Part shown: positions 9,497 to 18,065 of the stretch, piece after piece | Layout of the letters: each line of letters starts with the position of its first letter | Position numbering within the stretch: the first letter of the stretch is position 1 | DNA from: Fidelibacterota bacterium | GTDB lineage: Bacteria > Fidelibacterota > Marinisomatia > SCGC-AAA003-L08 > TS1B11 | Direction of reading: 5' to 3' | Assembly (NCBI GenBank): GCA_004124875.1 | Contig: SCKJ01000005.1 | Coordinates: 186,001-250,000 of the forward strand | Length of the DNA: 64,000 bases | Program-made: the position numbers and the translations under genes | The notes under the pieces: generated by a model | What the model was told of the DNA's origin: nothing | Databases searched by the model: none | The model's input: the letters and a program-made list of their open reading frames with translations, nothing else

Positions 9497-9580
9497 ACGG
9501 GGTGCTGCCATCCGGTATTGGGCGGAAGGTGGCTGAGAATAAACCCAACGAACCTGAACTGGATAATGCCAGCGGAGGGA
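9497..9580 (+). promoter_or_regulatory. TPP (THI-box) riboswitch
   Basis: The leader shows all conserved blocks of the thiamin pyrophosphate aptamer in order. ACGGGGTGC is at 9497-9505 and the pyrimidine-binding CTGAGA at 9533-9538. AAACCC at 9541-9546 closes P2 against GGGG(T). GAACCTGA is at 9550-9557, then CTGGATAATGCCAG with GCGGAGGGA ends at 9580. The variable P3 arm is a good hairpin (GCCA.TCCG pairing with CGGA.TGGC). P1 is not obvious from the flanks. The aptamer's final GGAGGGA (9574-9580) is also the Shine-Dalgarno of the gene starting at 9585, so ligand binding would directly hide the ribosome site. This ties the downstream receptor to thiamin supply. Confidence 0.93.
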
Positions 9581-9584
9581 CGCC

Positions 9585-12074
9585 ATGACCACCAACCGAC
9601 TTGCAGGATCACCGCTGCTGTGGAGCCTGCTCATTCTATCCATCATTTCAACCGGCCGGCTCCAAGCCCAGACCGGCGAAATCTACGGCCGCGTCACCGA
9701 CGGCAAAACGGGCCAGCTGCTGGCCGGCGCCAACATTGTCATTGAAGAGCTGGGGATAGGGGCCACATCGGCGGATGATGGCCGCTTCTTCCTCAGCGCC
9801 GTCGCTCTCCCTGTCGAGCTGACCTTCACGCGCATCGGCTACGCGGATACCACGCTCACCGTAGCCCTCCCCGGCCCTCTGGCCGTACTCATGCGCCCCG
9901 TGGTGCTGACTGGCGAGTTGGTGCAAATTGAGGTCCTACGGGCGGTTCGAGGTGACAGCCCGGTGGCCTTCTCCACCCTCGACCGCGAAACCATCGAGCG
10001 GCGCTACAGCCATCAGGATGTGCCGATGGTCCTGGCGAGCCAGCCGGGGGTCTATGCCTATTCGGACGCCGGCAATGGGGTCGGCTATACCTACCTGAAA
10101 ATACGAGGCTTCTCCCAGGACCGGATCGGGGTTTACCTTAACGGCATCCCCCTTAACGATCCGGAAGCCCACGCCGTCTACTGGGTCGACCATGGCGATA
10201 TTCTGGCCGACGCCGGCGATATCCAGCTCCAGCGCGGGGTGGGTAACTCGCTCTATGGAAGCGGTGTCTTCGGCGGCTCGGTGAACCTCTCCACCGGCAG
10301 CGCCGCCCGTCTGCCCGGCTTGAGGATCACCGCCGGTTGGGGGAACTACAGCGACGAGGCTCTTGATCTGCCCAGCCAGAAGCTGTCGGCCTCATTCTCC
10401 AACCGTGTTCCGGCGCTCAAAGATTGGCAACTGTTTGGCCGGGTCTCGTCCCTCAGCAGCGCCGGCTACCGCAAAGGCAGCGGCACGGGTCAGCAGTCCG
10501 CCCATTTCGGTGGCGAGCGGGCTTCCGCCACCAGCCTTACGCGCCTGGAAGCCCACTGGGGTCACGAGGAGACCGCCTTTTCATGGGAAGGTGTCATTCC
10601 CGCCTACGGTTACCTGCTGACTGACCGGCAAGACCGCCGCTATAATTACTATGCCGACAGGCAGTTTAATGCGGGACGCAGTGACGCCAACAAGGATGTC
10701 TTCACGCAGTCGATCCTCTCCCTGCAGCACAGCCGCAAGCTCGGCTCCAGGCTGGCCTCGATCACTATTTATACGGTGAAAGGTGACGGCTACTACGAGC
10801 AGGTGAAAACCGGCCGTGATACCGGAGAGTACAACCTGTTGGACATCGTCCCGGATGGGGCCGGTTCTGTCGACCTGATGCGACGCCGGTGGCTGCGCAA
10901 CGGCTACTCCGGGGCCGTGGGACACCTGACCTTGCCGATGGGCAGGCTCAGGCTGACCGTGGGCGGCGATATCCGCTACTACCGCGCCCGGCACTATGGC
11001 AAGGTCCTCGAGCTGCTGTCGGAACCGGTGACTGTGCCGGTCGATCACCGCTATTATAGCGACACCAGCAGGAAAACCAGCTTTTCCCTGTTCCTGCATT
11101 CCCGCTGGGACATTATGCCTGCCTTGCGAGCAGTGGCCGATTTCCGGTACCTGGGCCATCGCTATGCGTACCGCCAGTCGGTCCTGGGGGCCTTTATGCA
11201 GGGCTACGAGTTCAACCTGCGCCATGATTTCTTCGATCCACACCTGGGCCTGATTTATGAACCCATCAAGGGGCTGTCGATCTTCGGCAACGTCTCCACG
11301 GCCAAAAGGGAACCGGCCAACAGTGATATATATGATCACGACGATCCCTCGGCCGTGCCGCTTGTGGACGACATGGCGGCGCAGTGGGCTCAGCCGCTGG
11401 TGCGGAGTGAGGCCCTGACCGACTATGAGCTCGGCATCAGCCTGGACCGCCCTGCCGTGAGCGCCCAGCTCAATCTATACCGCATGGACTTCAGGGACGA
11501 ACTGATCCCCGCCTTCTACCGCTACACCGATGCTGATGAGGTGTTCCACGCCAACGCCCCCCGGACCGTGCACCAGGGTATCGAAGGCAGCCTGAGCCTT
11601 GCGCCTCTGCCCTGGCTGCAGCTCAGCGGAAACTTCAGCGTGGCCGATAACCGGTTCGTCGAGTTTACCGGCGACAGTCTGGGCTGGGGTGGCTATGGCG
11701 GCACCGCCGATTACGCCGACAAGGTAGTACCGGCATTCCCTCTCTGGCAGCGGCATATGGAGATGGTGGTCCGGTACGGGGACCACCAGGGCTGGCTGGA
11801 GCTGCAGCAGATCGGACCGCAGTACATCGATTTTCTCAACACTGAGGCGGTAGCCATCGACGCTTACACCGTGGCGAACCTGGGCATCAGCCTGCGGCTG
11901 CCCGCCATGACAGGCCTGTCGGGAAAGGTGACGCTACGAGTGAACAACCTGGCTGACCGGCTCTACGAGACATTCGGGTACACCTACTTCGATGGCGATC
12001 CGCCCCAGCAAATTGCCGCCTATTGGCCGGGCGCCACCCGCAGCTATTTCCTGGAGCTGCAGCTGCAGCGCTAA
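9585..12074 (+). CDS. TonB-dependent outer-membrane receptor, predicted thiamin (or thiamin-precursor) importer
   Basis: An 829-residue receptor with a signal peptide ending ...RLQAQTG. It has a carboxypeptidase-regulatory-like domain (about 30-105, YGRVTDGKTGQLLAGANIVI) and a plug domain (about 115-235) containing LKIRGFSQDRIGVYLNG and a plug end YGSGVFGGSVNLST. A long beta-barrel ends in an aromatic-terminated strand, SYFLELQLQR. Such receptors import scarce nutrients across the outer membrane using TonB energy. The assignment to thiamin rests on the TPP riboswitch whose 3' end contains its ribosome site; riboswitch-linked TonB receptors for thiamin are known in Bacteroidota. No thiamin biosynthesis or inner-membrane transporter gene is beside it; the divergent OPT gene is a speculative partner. 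Translation should fall when TPP is plentiful. Confidence 0.88.
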   Translation: MTTNRLAGSPLLWSLLILSIISTGRLQAQTGEIYGRVTDGKTGQLLAGANIVIEELGIGATSADDGRFFLSAVALPVELTFTRIGYADTTLTVALPGPLAVLMRPVVLTGELVQIEVLRAVRGDSPVAFSTLDRETIERRYSHQDVPMVLASQPGVYAYSDAGNGVGYTYLKIRGFSQDRIGVYLNGIPLNDPEAHAVYWVDHGDILADAGDIQLQRGVGNSLYGSGVFGGSVNLSTGSAARLPGLRITAGWGNYSDEALDLPSQKLSASFSNRVPALKDWQLFGRVSSLSSAGYRKGSGTGQQSAHFGGERASATSLTRLEAHWGHEETAFSWEGVIPAYGYLLTDRQDRRYNYYADRQFNAGRSDANKDVFTQSILSLQHSRKLGSRLASITIYTVKGDGYYEQVKTGRDTGEYNLLDIVPDGAGSVDLMRRRWLRNGYSGAVGHLTLPMGRLRLTVGGDIRYYRARHYGKVLELLSEPVTVPVDHRYYSDTSRKTSFSLFLHSRWDIMPALRAVADFRYLGHRYAYRQSVLGAFMQGYEFNLRHDFFDPHLGLIYEPIKGLSIFGNVSTAKREPANSDIYDHDDPSAVPLVDDMAAQWAQPLVRSEALTDYELGISLDRPAVSAQLNLYRMDFRDELIPAFYRYTDADEVFHANAPRTVHQGIEGSLSLAPLPWLQLSGNFSVADNRFVEFTGDSLGWGGYGGTADYADKVVPAFPLWQRHMEMVVRYGDHQGWLELQQIGPQYIDFLNTEAVAIDAYTVANLGISLRLPAMTGLSGKVTLRVNNLADRLYETFGYTYFDGDPPQQIAAYWPGATRSYFLELQLQR

Positions 12075-12090
12075 TCAGCGGACGGAGGCC

Positions 12091-12137
12091 AGTGGCAGTC
12101 GCAGTGGCAGTGGCAGAAGCAGGTCGCAGTGGCGACC
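12091..12137 (+). repeat. GTGGCA tract ending in a GTCGCAGTGGCGAC palindrome
   Basis: Just behind the receptor stop lie several copies of the GTGGCAG hexamer/heptamer (AGTGGCAGTCGCAGTGGCAG and on), followed by the imperfect palindrome GTCGCAGTGGCGAC at 12123-12136. The reverse complement of that 14-mer recurs three times upstream of polA (about 13205, 13395, 13776). The rest of the spacer up to 12304 shows nothing recognisable. Confidence 0.7.
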
Positions 12138-12304
12138 TGACAAAGGGGCTGGGCCGACGTGCCGGAGGGCTTTACCTCTATCCTGCGTCGGGACTGCAGC
12201 GGGGCGCATCCTCGGTCAGCTCAAGACAATGCTGCGCCATAGCTGGCATTCACTGCCGATATGTGCGCGTGCTTACTTCCCCATTCCCAATGTTATCAAT
12301 CGCG

Positions 12305-12742
12305 CTATTCGGCCTCCTTGACCAACTCGGCTGCTGTGAACGGGCCCAGGACATAGGTGTCCGTGTGCGAACTTATAAATTGACGAAACTCCAACGCAAC
12401 GCGCATACCAGTGGCCATCTTCTTCTTTTTGGACAGTTTTTCAATCTTTTCGTCGATTTTTGCCTGCTTTGCTGCTCCAAGCTCCTCGGTGATACTGATG
12501 TAATCCCAACTCGCGCCATCCAGGTGGGCATACCATTGGGTTGCGGGTGCGCCGGCTTCTTTGGCGACAACCTCCTGCTCAGCCATCCATTTTAGAAATG
12601 CCAGATGCTGACCGGGGGCAATGCGAATCGTGGTCACGAGGTATTCTACAGGCTCTTGCTGCGCAGATTGCGCTCGCGCCGTGGTGCCACCCAAGGCCAA
12701 CAAGCACCCAAGAATCACTACTAGATTATGCTGGTGTTTCAT
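12305..12742 (-). CDS. Hypothetical exported protein
   Basis: A 145-residue protein with a clear signal peptide (MKHQHNLVVILGCLLALGGT..ARAQ). The mature part (VEYLVTTIRIAPGQHLAFLKWMAEQ, then WYAHLDGASWDYISI) has the alternating pattern of a small alpha/beta, possibly dimeric ferredoxin-like barrel, with a lysine-rich helix (KIDEKIEKLSKKKK) near residue 100. I do not recognise the family. It stands alone on the minus strand between repeat-rich spacers, so context gives no function. Confidence 0.6.
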   Translation of the reverse strand: MKHQHNLVVILGCLLALGGTTARAQSAQQEPVEYLVTTIRIAPGQHLAFLKWMAEQEVVAKEAGAPATQWYAHLDGASWDYISITEELGAAKQAKIDEKIEKLSKKKKMATGMRVALEFRQFISSHTDTYVLGPFTAAELVKEAE

Positions 12743-13173
12743 CTCAACCTCATATTGTGAAGGGGTTTAGTTCGGTCCATGAACGTATTGTCCAGTATGA
12801 AGTTCGTGCCGATGGGTCGTTCTTTCTAAACTATTTTCCATGGCAGGGAGAAACTTTTACCTCAGCGTGCCGCTGGGGCTGTAGGGAGGAGTCTAAGCGA
12901 GAAATTGCTAACTAGACAAACAACCGCCGATCTAAATCCCCGCGCCGCTCTTCCGGCCAGCGCCTGGAGCCCTCATCCCGTTGGTCGATGTCCACTGGGA
13001 AAAGCGAGCTGCGCCGGTCTGGCATTTCCCGGCGATGGCCTGGTTTTCTGCGGGGTGCGCCCGATCTTTGAATCATTTATCACCTCAGGTTGTGCGCAAT
13101 GATGAATTGCTGAGTTGCATTAGAAAATAATCGCCTGATTTTAGCAAAAATGATTTCGAGTGCCAACAGGATA
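12743..13173. other. Spacer without recognised gene
   Basis: About 430 bases in front of the repeat block. Short open frames here (for example 12541-12915 and 12905-13102 on the plus strand) lack ribosome sites, family motifs and sensible composition. I see no tRNA-like cloverleaf. The segment presumably contains the promoter of the minus-strand exported-protein gene. Confidence 0.5.
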
Positions 13174-13553
13174 TTTTGTCAAGTCGCATGGCGACCCTTG
13201 TAAAGTCGCCACTGCGACGGTAACAGGACCTCTAATCATGGCTGACCGACCCCGCTTTCGGGAGTCCCTTTTCCCGCTGGGAGAAGGCGAGGTTGAGGGG
13301 CGCAGAAAGACACTCACCCCCGAGATTTCATCTCGCCCCCTCTCTCTGGAAAGAGGGGGAATTTTGTCAAGTCGCCACCGGCGACCCTTGTAAAGTCGCC
13401 ACTGCGACGGTAACATGACCTCCAATCATGGCTGACCGACCCCGCTTTCGGGAGTCCCTTCTCCCGCTGGGAGAAGGCGAGGTTGAGGGGTGCAGAAAGA
13501 CACTCACCCCCGAGATTTCATCTCGCCCCCTCTCTCTGGAAAGAGGGGGTATT
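13174..13553 (+). repeat. 190-bp tandem duplication carrying copies of the polA start region
   Basis: Two near-identical units of 190 bp begin with TTTTGTCAAGTCGC (about 13174 and 13364). Each contains GCGACCCTTGTAAAGTCGCC, then AATCATGGCTGACCGACCCC (ATGs at 13238 and 13428), two hairpin-forming blocks (CCGCTGGGAGAAGG; CCCCCTCTCTCTGGAAAGAGGGGG split by a short loop) and CGAGATTTCATCTCG. The ATG segment matches the true polA start (13845-13870) over 25-26 bases, so each unit opens a short frame beginning MADRPRF. A partial third GCGACCCTTGTAAAGTCGCC lies at 13762. Confidence 0.85.
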
Positions 13554-13586
13554 GCCGCAGGTTATATTTATCATCCCAGTCCGCCG

Positions 13587-13800
13587 GTCATGCTGAGGTT
13601 CTCGAAGCATGGTGGCTCAAACGGTCTGCGATGGCTGGTTTGCCAGATTCCTCTCCCGAAGCATCGGGACCGGAATGACAACCGATTGCATTGGATGTTG
13701 GATATTGGATGTTGGATTCTGCCCATTGCTACTGCCACCGCCACTCCGCCATAAAATCCTGGCGACCCTTGTAAAGTCGCCACTGCGACTCGCCACTGCC
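13587..13800 (+). repeat. Composite repeat block (near-palindrome, heptamers, GCCACT tract)
   Basis: In order: a CATGCTGAGGTTCTCGAAGC near-palindrome at 13587-13612; a CTCCCGAAGCATCGGGAC hairpin; a heptamer tract TTGGATGTTGGATATTGG at about 13693-13720; GCTACTGCCACCGCCACTCC at about 13729-13748 (GTGGCA tract in reverse); and a third partial GCGACCCTTGTAAAGTCGCC at 13762. These are the same modules found in the other spacers and within three genes. Confidence 0.75.
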
Positions 13801-13849
13801 ACTCCACCCTTGCCCGGCATGACCAATGTGCCTAACATGGCGACTAATC

Positions 13850-16696
13850 ATGGCTGACCGACCCCGCTTTTTCGTCCTCGATGGCACCGCACTTTTCTAT
13901 CGCGGGCACTTTGCCATGATCAACAATCCACTGGCGACCTCCGAGGGCTTCATCACCTCCGGCATCTTCGGTTTTATGAACACGCTGCTGATGATCATGA
14001 AGGATGAGTCGCCCGACTACATCGCGGTGACGTTTGATGACAAGGCGCCCACTTTCCGCAAGGCGCTGTACACCGACTACAAGGCGACCCGCAAACCCAT
14101 GCCCGACGAACTGGTGGCGCAAATCGAGCCGTTGGACCATGTCCTGGCGGCCCTGAATATGCCCGTTCTGCGGATTCCCGGCTTCGAGGCCGATGACATT
14201 ATGGGCACCCTGGCCACCAAGGCCTATGCCCGCGACTGGGAGACATTTCTGGTGACCAGCGACAAGGACCTGATGCAGCTGGTGAATGACCGCACCTTTG
14301 TCTACATGCCCCCGGCCCGGCGCAATCCGGTCGTTATATACGACAGCGCCAAAGTGGCCGAGAAGTGGGGCGTGGAGCCGGCAAAACTGGTCGATCTGCT
14401 GGGGCTGATGGGCGACGCATCCGACAATGTTCCCGGTGTGGAGGGTATCGGGGCCAAGACGGCCGCCAAGCTCATCGCGCAGTACGGCTCACTCGAGGGG
14501 GCGCTGGACCACGCCGATGAAGTGTCGGGCAAACGGGCGCGGGAAGGTCTGCAAAATGGCCGCGAGGTGGCGCTGCTGTCGAAGGAACTGGTCACCATCG
14601 ACTGCGCCGTGCCGCTGGAGCTCGAGCTCGACAGCATGCAGACGGGACGCCTCACCGCGGAGGGGGCCGCCGAGGAGCTCGGCAAGCTGGAGATCCGGGC
14701 CGTCGTTCCGGCGCTCATGGCGCTGGCGGGAGTGGAGATGCAGGCGGCGGATGAAACGGAGCGGCCCGAGAAGCATTACCGGCTGGTTCAGACAGCCAAG
14801 GAGCTGCGCGCGCTGGTGAAGGAGCTGCGTGCCGCCGACTGGATATCGTTCGACACGGAAACGACCTCCATCAATCCGCTGCGGGCGGAGTTGGTGGGCA
14901 TGTCTTTCTCCACCCGCCCGCACGATGGGTGGTACGTGCCGATTATGTATCCAAACGCCGGTCACCCTGAGCCTGTCGAAGGGGGCAGTAGCAGCAGCAG
15001 TGGGCAGGAAGAAGTGGCGGTGGCCAGCAGCGGTGGCAGTGGCAGCAGTCACCCTGAGCCTGTCGAAGGGTCCCACATCGAACATCCAGCATCCAAAGGG
15101 ACCGGCCTCACCCTTGAGCAGATTCTGGCGCAGCTGGGGCCGATCCTGTCCGATGGCGACCGGCCGCTCATTGGACAGAACATCAAGTACGACCTGCAGG
15201 TCATGAGCCGCAACGGCATTCAGCTCCGGGGCATCATCTTTGACAGCATCATCGCGGCCCATCTCATCGATCCCGATGGCAGCAGCTACAAGCTCGACAA
15301 TCTCTCTCTGCGGCACCTGAACTACAGGATGATGCCCATTGAGGAGTTGATTGGTCCCAAGGGCAAGGATCAGAAATCGATGGCTGAGGTGCCGCTGGAT
15401 GAGATCGGCCCCTACGCCGCCGAAGACGCCGATGTGGTCGGTCTGCTCTACCCGCTATTGGAGAAGTTGCTGGAAAAAGATGGGCTGACCCCAGCCATGC
15501 GGGACGTGGAAACGCCGCTCATCCCCGTGCTGGCGGAAATGGAACGCCACGGGGTCTATCTCGACATCCCCCTGCTGAAAGATATGTCGGCTGATCTGGA
15601 ACTCCAGCAGGGCGGCCTGCAGGAAAAAATTCTTGCCGCTGCCGGCACAGAGTTCAACATCAACTCGCCCCAGCAGCTGGGCGTGGTGCTGTTCGACCAA
15701 CTGGGACTGCCCCAGGTGCGCAAGCGCTCTACCGATGTCAACGTGCTGGAGATGCTGCGCGACAAACACGAGCTGCCGGGTCTGATCCTCGATTACCGCC
15801 AGGTGAAAAAACTCAAATCGACTTACGTCGACGCTTTCCCCGGGCAGGTGAACCCCGACACAGGCCGGGTGCATACCTCCTTCAGCCAGACGGTGGCGGC
15901 AACCGGGCGGCTGTCGAGCAGCAATCCGAACTTCCAGAACATCCCCATCCGCACTGAAATGGGCCGTGAAATCCGCAAAGCGTTCCGCGCCAAAGAGGAC
16001 GGCTGGAGCATCCTTTCGGCGGACTACTCGCAAATCGAGCTGCGCGTGATGGCCCATCTCGCCCGTGAGGAGACGTTGCTGGAGGCGTTCCGCAATGGCG
16101 AGGATATCCACGCCCGCACGGCGGCCATGGTCTTCGGTTTGGCTCCGGAGGAGGTAACCGCGGGCATGCGGCGCACGGCCAAAGTGGTTAACTTTGGCAT
16201 CATGTACGGCGCCGGACCTTTCCGCATGGCACAGGAGTTGGATATCCCTATTCAGGAGGGCAAGGAACTCATCGATCGCTATTTTAACACCTACCCCGGA
16301 ATCCGCCGCTTTGTCGATGAGCTGCTCATTCAGGCGCGCGAGGATGGCTACGTCAGCACCCTGTTGGGACGCCGGCGCAAGGTGCCCAACATCAATGCGG
16401 ACAACCACAACCTGCGCACCGCCGATGAGCGCATCGCCGTCAATATGCCCATTCAGGGCACGGCTGCGGAGCTGATCAAGATCGCCATGCTGGCGATTCA
16501 CCGGCGGCTGTCGGCGGAAAAATTTTCGGCCCACATGATCCTGCAGATTCACGATGAACTGCTGTTTGAGCTGCCCGATGACGAAGTGGACTCTCTGGCG
16601 GCCATGGTGGTGGCGGAGATGGAGCAGGCCATGACGCTCGACGTGCCGCTGAAAGTCGATTGGGGCTGGGGTCCCAGCTGGTACGAGGCCCACTGA
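13850..16696 (+). CDS. polA: DNA polymerase I
   Basis: A 948-residue repair and replication polymerase. Residues 1-290 are the 5'-nuclease domain (FVLDGTALFYRGHFAM, GFEADDIMGTLA, TSDKDLMQLV). Residues about 330-560 are the 3'-5' exonuclease domain, whose carboxylates are all present: FDTET, NIKYD and YAAEDAD. The C-terminal part is the polymerase with motif A DYSQIELRVMAHL, motif B RRTAKVVNFGIMYG and motif C QIHDELLFE. I use the ATG at 13850 (MADRPRFFVLDG) because the family begins there; an in-frame ATG at 13826 adds eight untypical residues. Oddly, residues about 371-417 are an insertion encoded by repeat sequence in a loop of the exonuclease domain. The start region is also duplicated upstream. 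The stop overlaps the next ATG. Confidence 0.96.
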   Translation: MADRPRFFVLDGTALFYRGHFAMINNPLATSEGFITSGIFGFMNTLLMIMKDESPDYIAVTFDDKAPTFRKALYTDYKATRKPMPDELVAQIEPLDHVLAALNMPVLRIPGFEADDIMGTLATKAYARDWETFLVTSDKDLMQLVNDRTFVYMPPARRNPVVIYDSAKVAEKWGVEPAKLVDLLGLMGDASDNVPGVEGIGAKTAAKLIAQYGSLEGALDHADEVSGKRAREGLQNGREVALLSKELVTIDCAVPLELELDSMQTGRLTAEGAAEELGKLEIRAVVPALMALAGVEMQAADETERPEKHYRLVQTAKELRALVKELRAADWISFDTETTSINPLRAELVGMSFSTRPHDGWYVPIMYPNAGHPEPVEGGSSSSSGQEEVAVASSGGSGSSHPEPVEGSHIEHPASKGTGLTLEQILAQLGPILSDGDRPLIGQNIKYDLQVMSRNGIQLRGIIFDSIIAAHLIDPDGSSYKLDNLSLRHLNYRMMPIEELIGPKGKDQKSMAEVPLDEIGPYAAEDADVVGLLYPLLEKLLEKDGLTPAMRDVETPLIPVLAEMERHGVYLDIPLLKDMSADLELQQGGLQEKILAAAGTEFNINSPQQLGVVLFDQLGLPQVRKRSTDVNVLEMLRDKHELPGLILDYRQVKKLKSTYVDAFPGQVNPDTGRVHTSFSQTVAATGRLSSSNPNFQNIPIRTEMGREIRKAFRAKEDGWSILSADYSQIELRVMAHLAREETLLEAFRNGEDIHARTAAMVFGLAPEEVTAGMRRTAKVVNFGIMYGAGPFRMAQELDIPIQEGKELIDRYFNTYPGIRRFVDELLIQAREDGYVSTLLGRRRKVPNINADNHNLRTADERIAVNMPIQGTAAELIKIAMLAIHRRLSAEKFSAHMILQIHDELLFELPDDEVDSLAAMVVAEMEQAMTLDVPLKVDWGWGPSWYEAH
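14961..15101 (+). repeat. Composite repeat inserted in frame inside polA
   Basis: Two copies of GTCACCCTGAGCCTGTCGAA + GGG (14961-14983 and 15048-15070) flank a GTGGCA/GCAGCAG tract and are followed by a heptamer-like CATCGAACATCCAGCATCC stretch. All are modules of the intergenic repeat family. Together they add about 141 bp, a multiple of three, and are read as HPEPVEG, a Ser/Gly-rich linker, and HPEPVEG again. Confidence 0.88.
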
Positions 16697-17085
16697 TGCC
16701 CAGGTTCCGATGGGCGCTGGTGCTCATGGCCTTCGGGCTATGGGGCTGCGAGGACAACGCCGAGATCATCGGCACGGTGCGCGACATCGATGACGGCAGC
16801 GCCATATCGGGCGTGGCGGTTGGATTTGGTCAGGACCTGGATGGCAAATTTACTGTGCGCAACGAATTTACCGCTACCACTGGCAGTTTGGGCGGATACC
16901 TGCTTTCGACCGAGGTCGGTCCTTTTCCCAGCGGCTTCGTGCTGTTTTCGCATGCTGTGTATCACCCCGATACGGTAGATTTTTTCGGAGCGGAGGTGGG
17001 CCGGCGAAAACGGGTTGACGTCAATCTCGTGCCGTTGCCCGGCACGGATACGACCGCCAGTGCCGCCGTGAAACCTGGGCCATGA
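16696..17085 (+). CDS. Small lipoprotein with carboxypeptidase-regulatory-like domain
   Basis: The 129-residue product begins MPRFRWALVLMAFGLWGC; the Cys after LWG forms a lipobox, so it should be lipidated. The mature part starts NAEIIGTVRDIDDGSAISGVAV, which resembles a carboxypeptidase-regulatory (CarboxypepD_reg) beta-sandwich, and about 70 further residues complete that fold. The ATG overlaps the polA stop, and its own 3' end overlaps the start of the following kinase gene by 4 nt, so it is co-translated in this cluster. The role is unknown; a surface or periplasmic binding function is a guess. Confidence 0.65.
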   Translation: MPRFRWALVLMAFGLWGCEDNAEIIGTVRDIDDGSAISGVAVGFGQDLDGKFTVRNEFTATTGSLGGYLLSTEVGPFPSGFVLFSHAVYHPDTVDFFGAEVGRRKRVDVNLVPLPGTDTTASAAVKPGP

Positions 17086-18065
17086 ACATCCTCAGCGTTG
17101 ATGGCGGCGCGACGCAGACTCGCGGGATCGTGTTCAGCTCTGCAGGGGCAGTCTCCGCCTTCGAAATTACCGAGCCCACCTCCTTGTCCCGGCCCGATGA
17201 CGCCTCCATTGACCAATTGACCCGCTTTATGCCTGAGCTGGCCTCATCAGCCGAACTTGCCCTCGATGATATGGGCCTGATCGCGCTCGGGCTGGCAGGT
17301 GTGTCGGACGAAAACGCCCGCGAACGGCTGTTTAAGGCCATGGACAAACTCGGCGTTGGCGAGCGGCTGGTGGTGACCTCCGATGTTGAGGCGGCCTACG
17401 AGACGATCTTCGGCAACGCGGCGGGGGTGTTGGTGTCGGTGGGGACGGGGGCCATCGGATGGGCCCGCGACAAGGCCGGCAACAGTTATCGCGCCTCTGG
17501 CCGTGGGCCGCAGCTGGGGGGTGATCCCGGATCGGGTTACTGGCTGGGGAAAAATCTCATGGTCCGCCTGATTATGATGGAGACCCAGGAAAGCCCTGAT
17601 CTGGAAAGCCTGCGCGAAAAAGTGATGGCGCACTACGATGCCGCCGATTTTGAGGAGGCCGCGCAGCGCGCCGGGGAGACATCCGGGCAGCTCCACGTGA
17701 TTGCCGGATTGGGCCGCATGGTATGCGAGGAGGCGGCAGCGGGCAACGAGGTGGCGCTTTCTCTGGTGCAGGAAGGGACCCTGGCGCTGGCCGAAGATCT
17801 GCTCGAGATGGTGGAAAGAGCGGACCTGAAAAGCGACCCCATGACCATCGGCATCAACGGTTCGATCATTGTCGCCAACCCGATTTTCAGGCAGCTGCTG
17901 GCCGATGGCATGATGTACGATATTCCCACCATCAACTGGCGGACGGCAACGCTGGACCCCGCTTTTGGCGCTGGTCTGCTGGCGGCCCGGCTGCGGGAGA
18001 TACCTGTAGATATGCAGGCATTGCAGGCAGCGTGGGAGCAGCGCCGTGTACCGGCCAACGGCTGA
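17082..18065 (+). CDS. BadF/BadG-type ATPase family sugar kinase (probable amino-sugar kinase)
   Basis: A 327-residue member of the ASKHA kinase fold: phosphate-1 loop ILSVDGGATQTRGIVF at the N-terminus, second phosphate motif GVLVSVGTGAIGWARD near residue 115, and GGDPGSGYWLGK typical of the BadF/N-acetylglucosamine-kinase group. Family members phosphorylate N-acetylglucosamine, glucosamine or N-acetylmuramic acid (the clostridial MurK is one). The neighbours, alanine racemase and a NagZ-type GH3 hydrolase, argue for reuse of peptidoglycan sugars, which would fit such a substrate. Specificity cannot be decided from sequence. It overlaps the genes on both sides. Confidence 0.8.
   Translation: MNILSVDGGATQTRGIVFSSAGAVSAFEITEPTSLSRPDDASIDQLTRFMPELASSAELALDDMGLIALGLAGVSDENARERLFKAMDKLGVGERLVVTSDVEAAYETIFGNAAGVLVSVGTGAIGWARDKAGNSYRASGRGPQLGGDPGSGYWLGKNLMVRLIMMETQESPDLESLREKVMAHYDAADFEEAAQRAGETSGQLHVIAGLGRMVCEEAAAGNEVALSLVQEGTLALAEDLLEMVERADLKSDPMTIGINGSIIVANPIFRQLLADGMMYDIPTINWRTATLDPAFGAGLLAARLREIPVDMQALQAAWEQRRVPANG

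Noticed and set aside
12541..13102. Two plus-strand frames in the spacer before polA
   Set aside because: The first overlaps the exported-protein gene in antisense and neither shows a ribosome site, motif or plausible composition.
13160..13754. Short frames beginning MADRPRF within the tandem repeat
   Set aside because: They consist of the copied polA start followed by hairpin repeat sequence, with no family similarity, so I treat them as repeats rather than genes.
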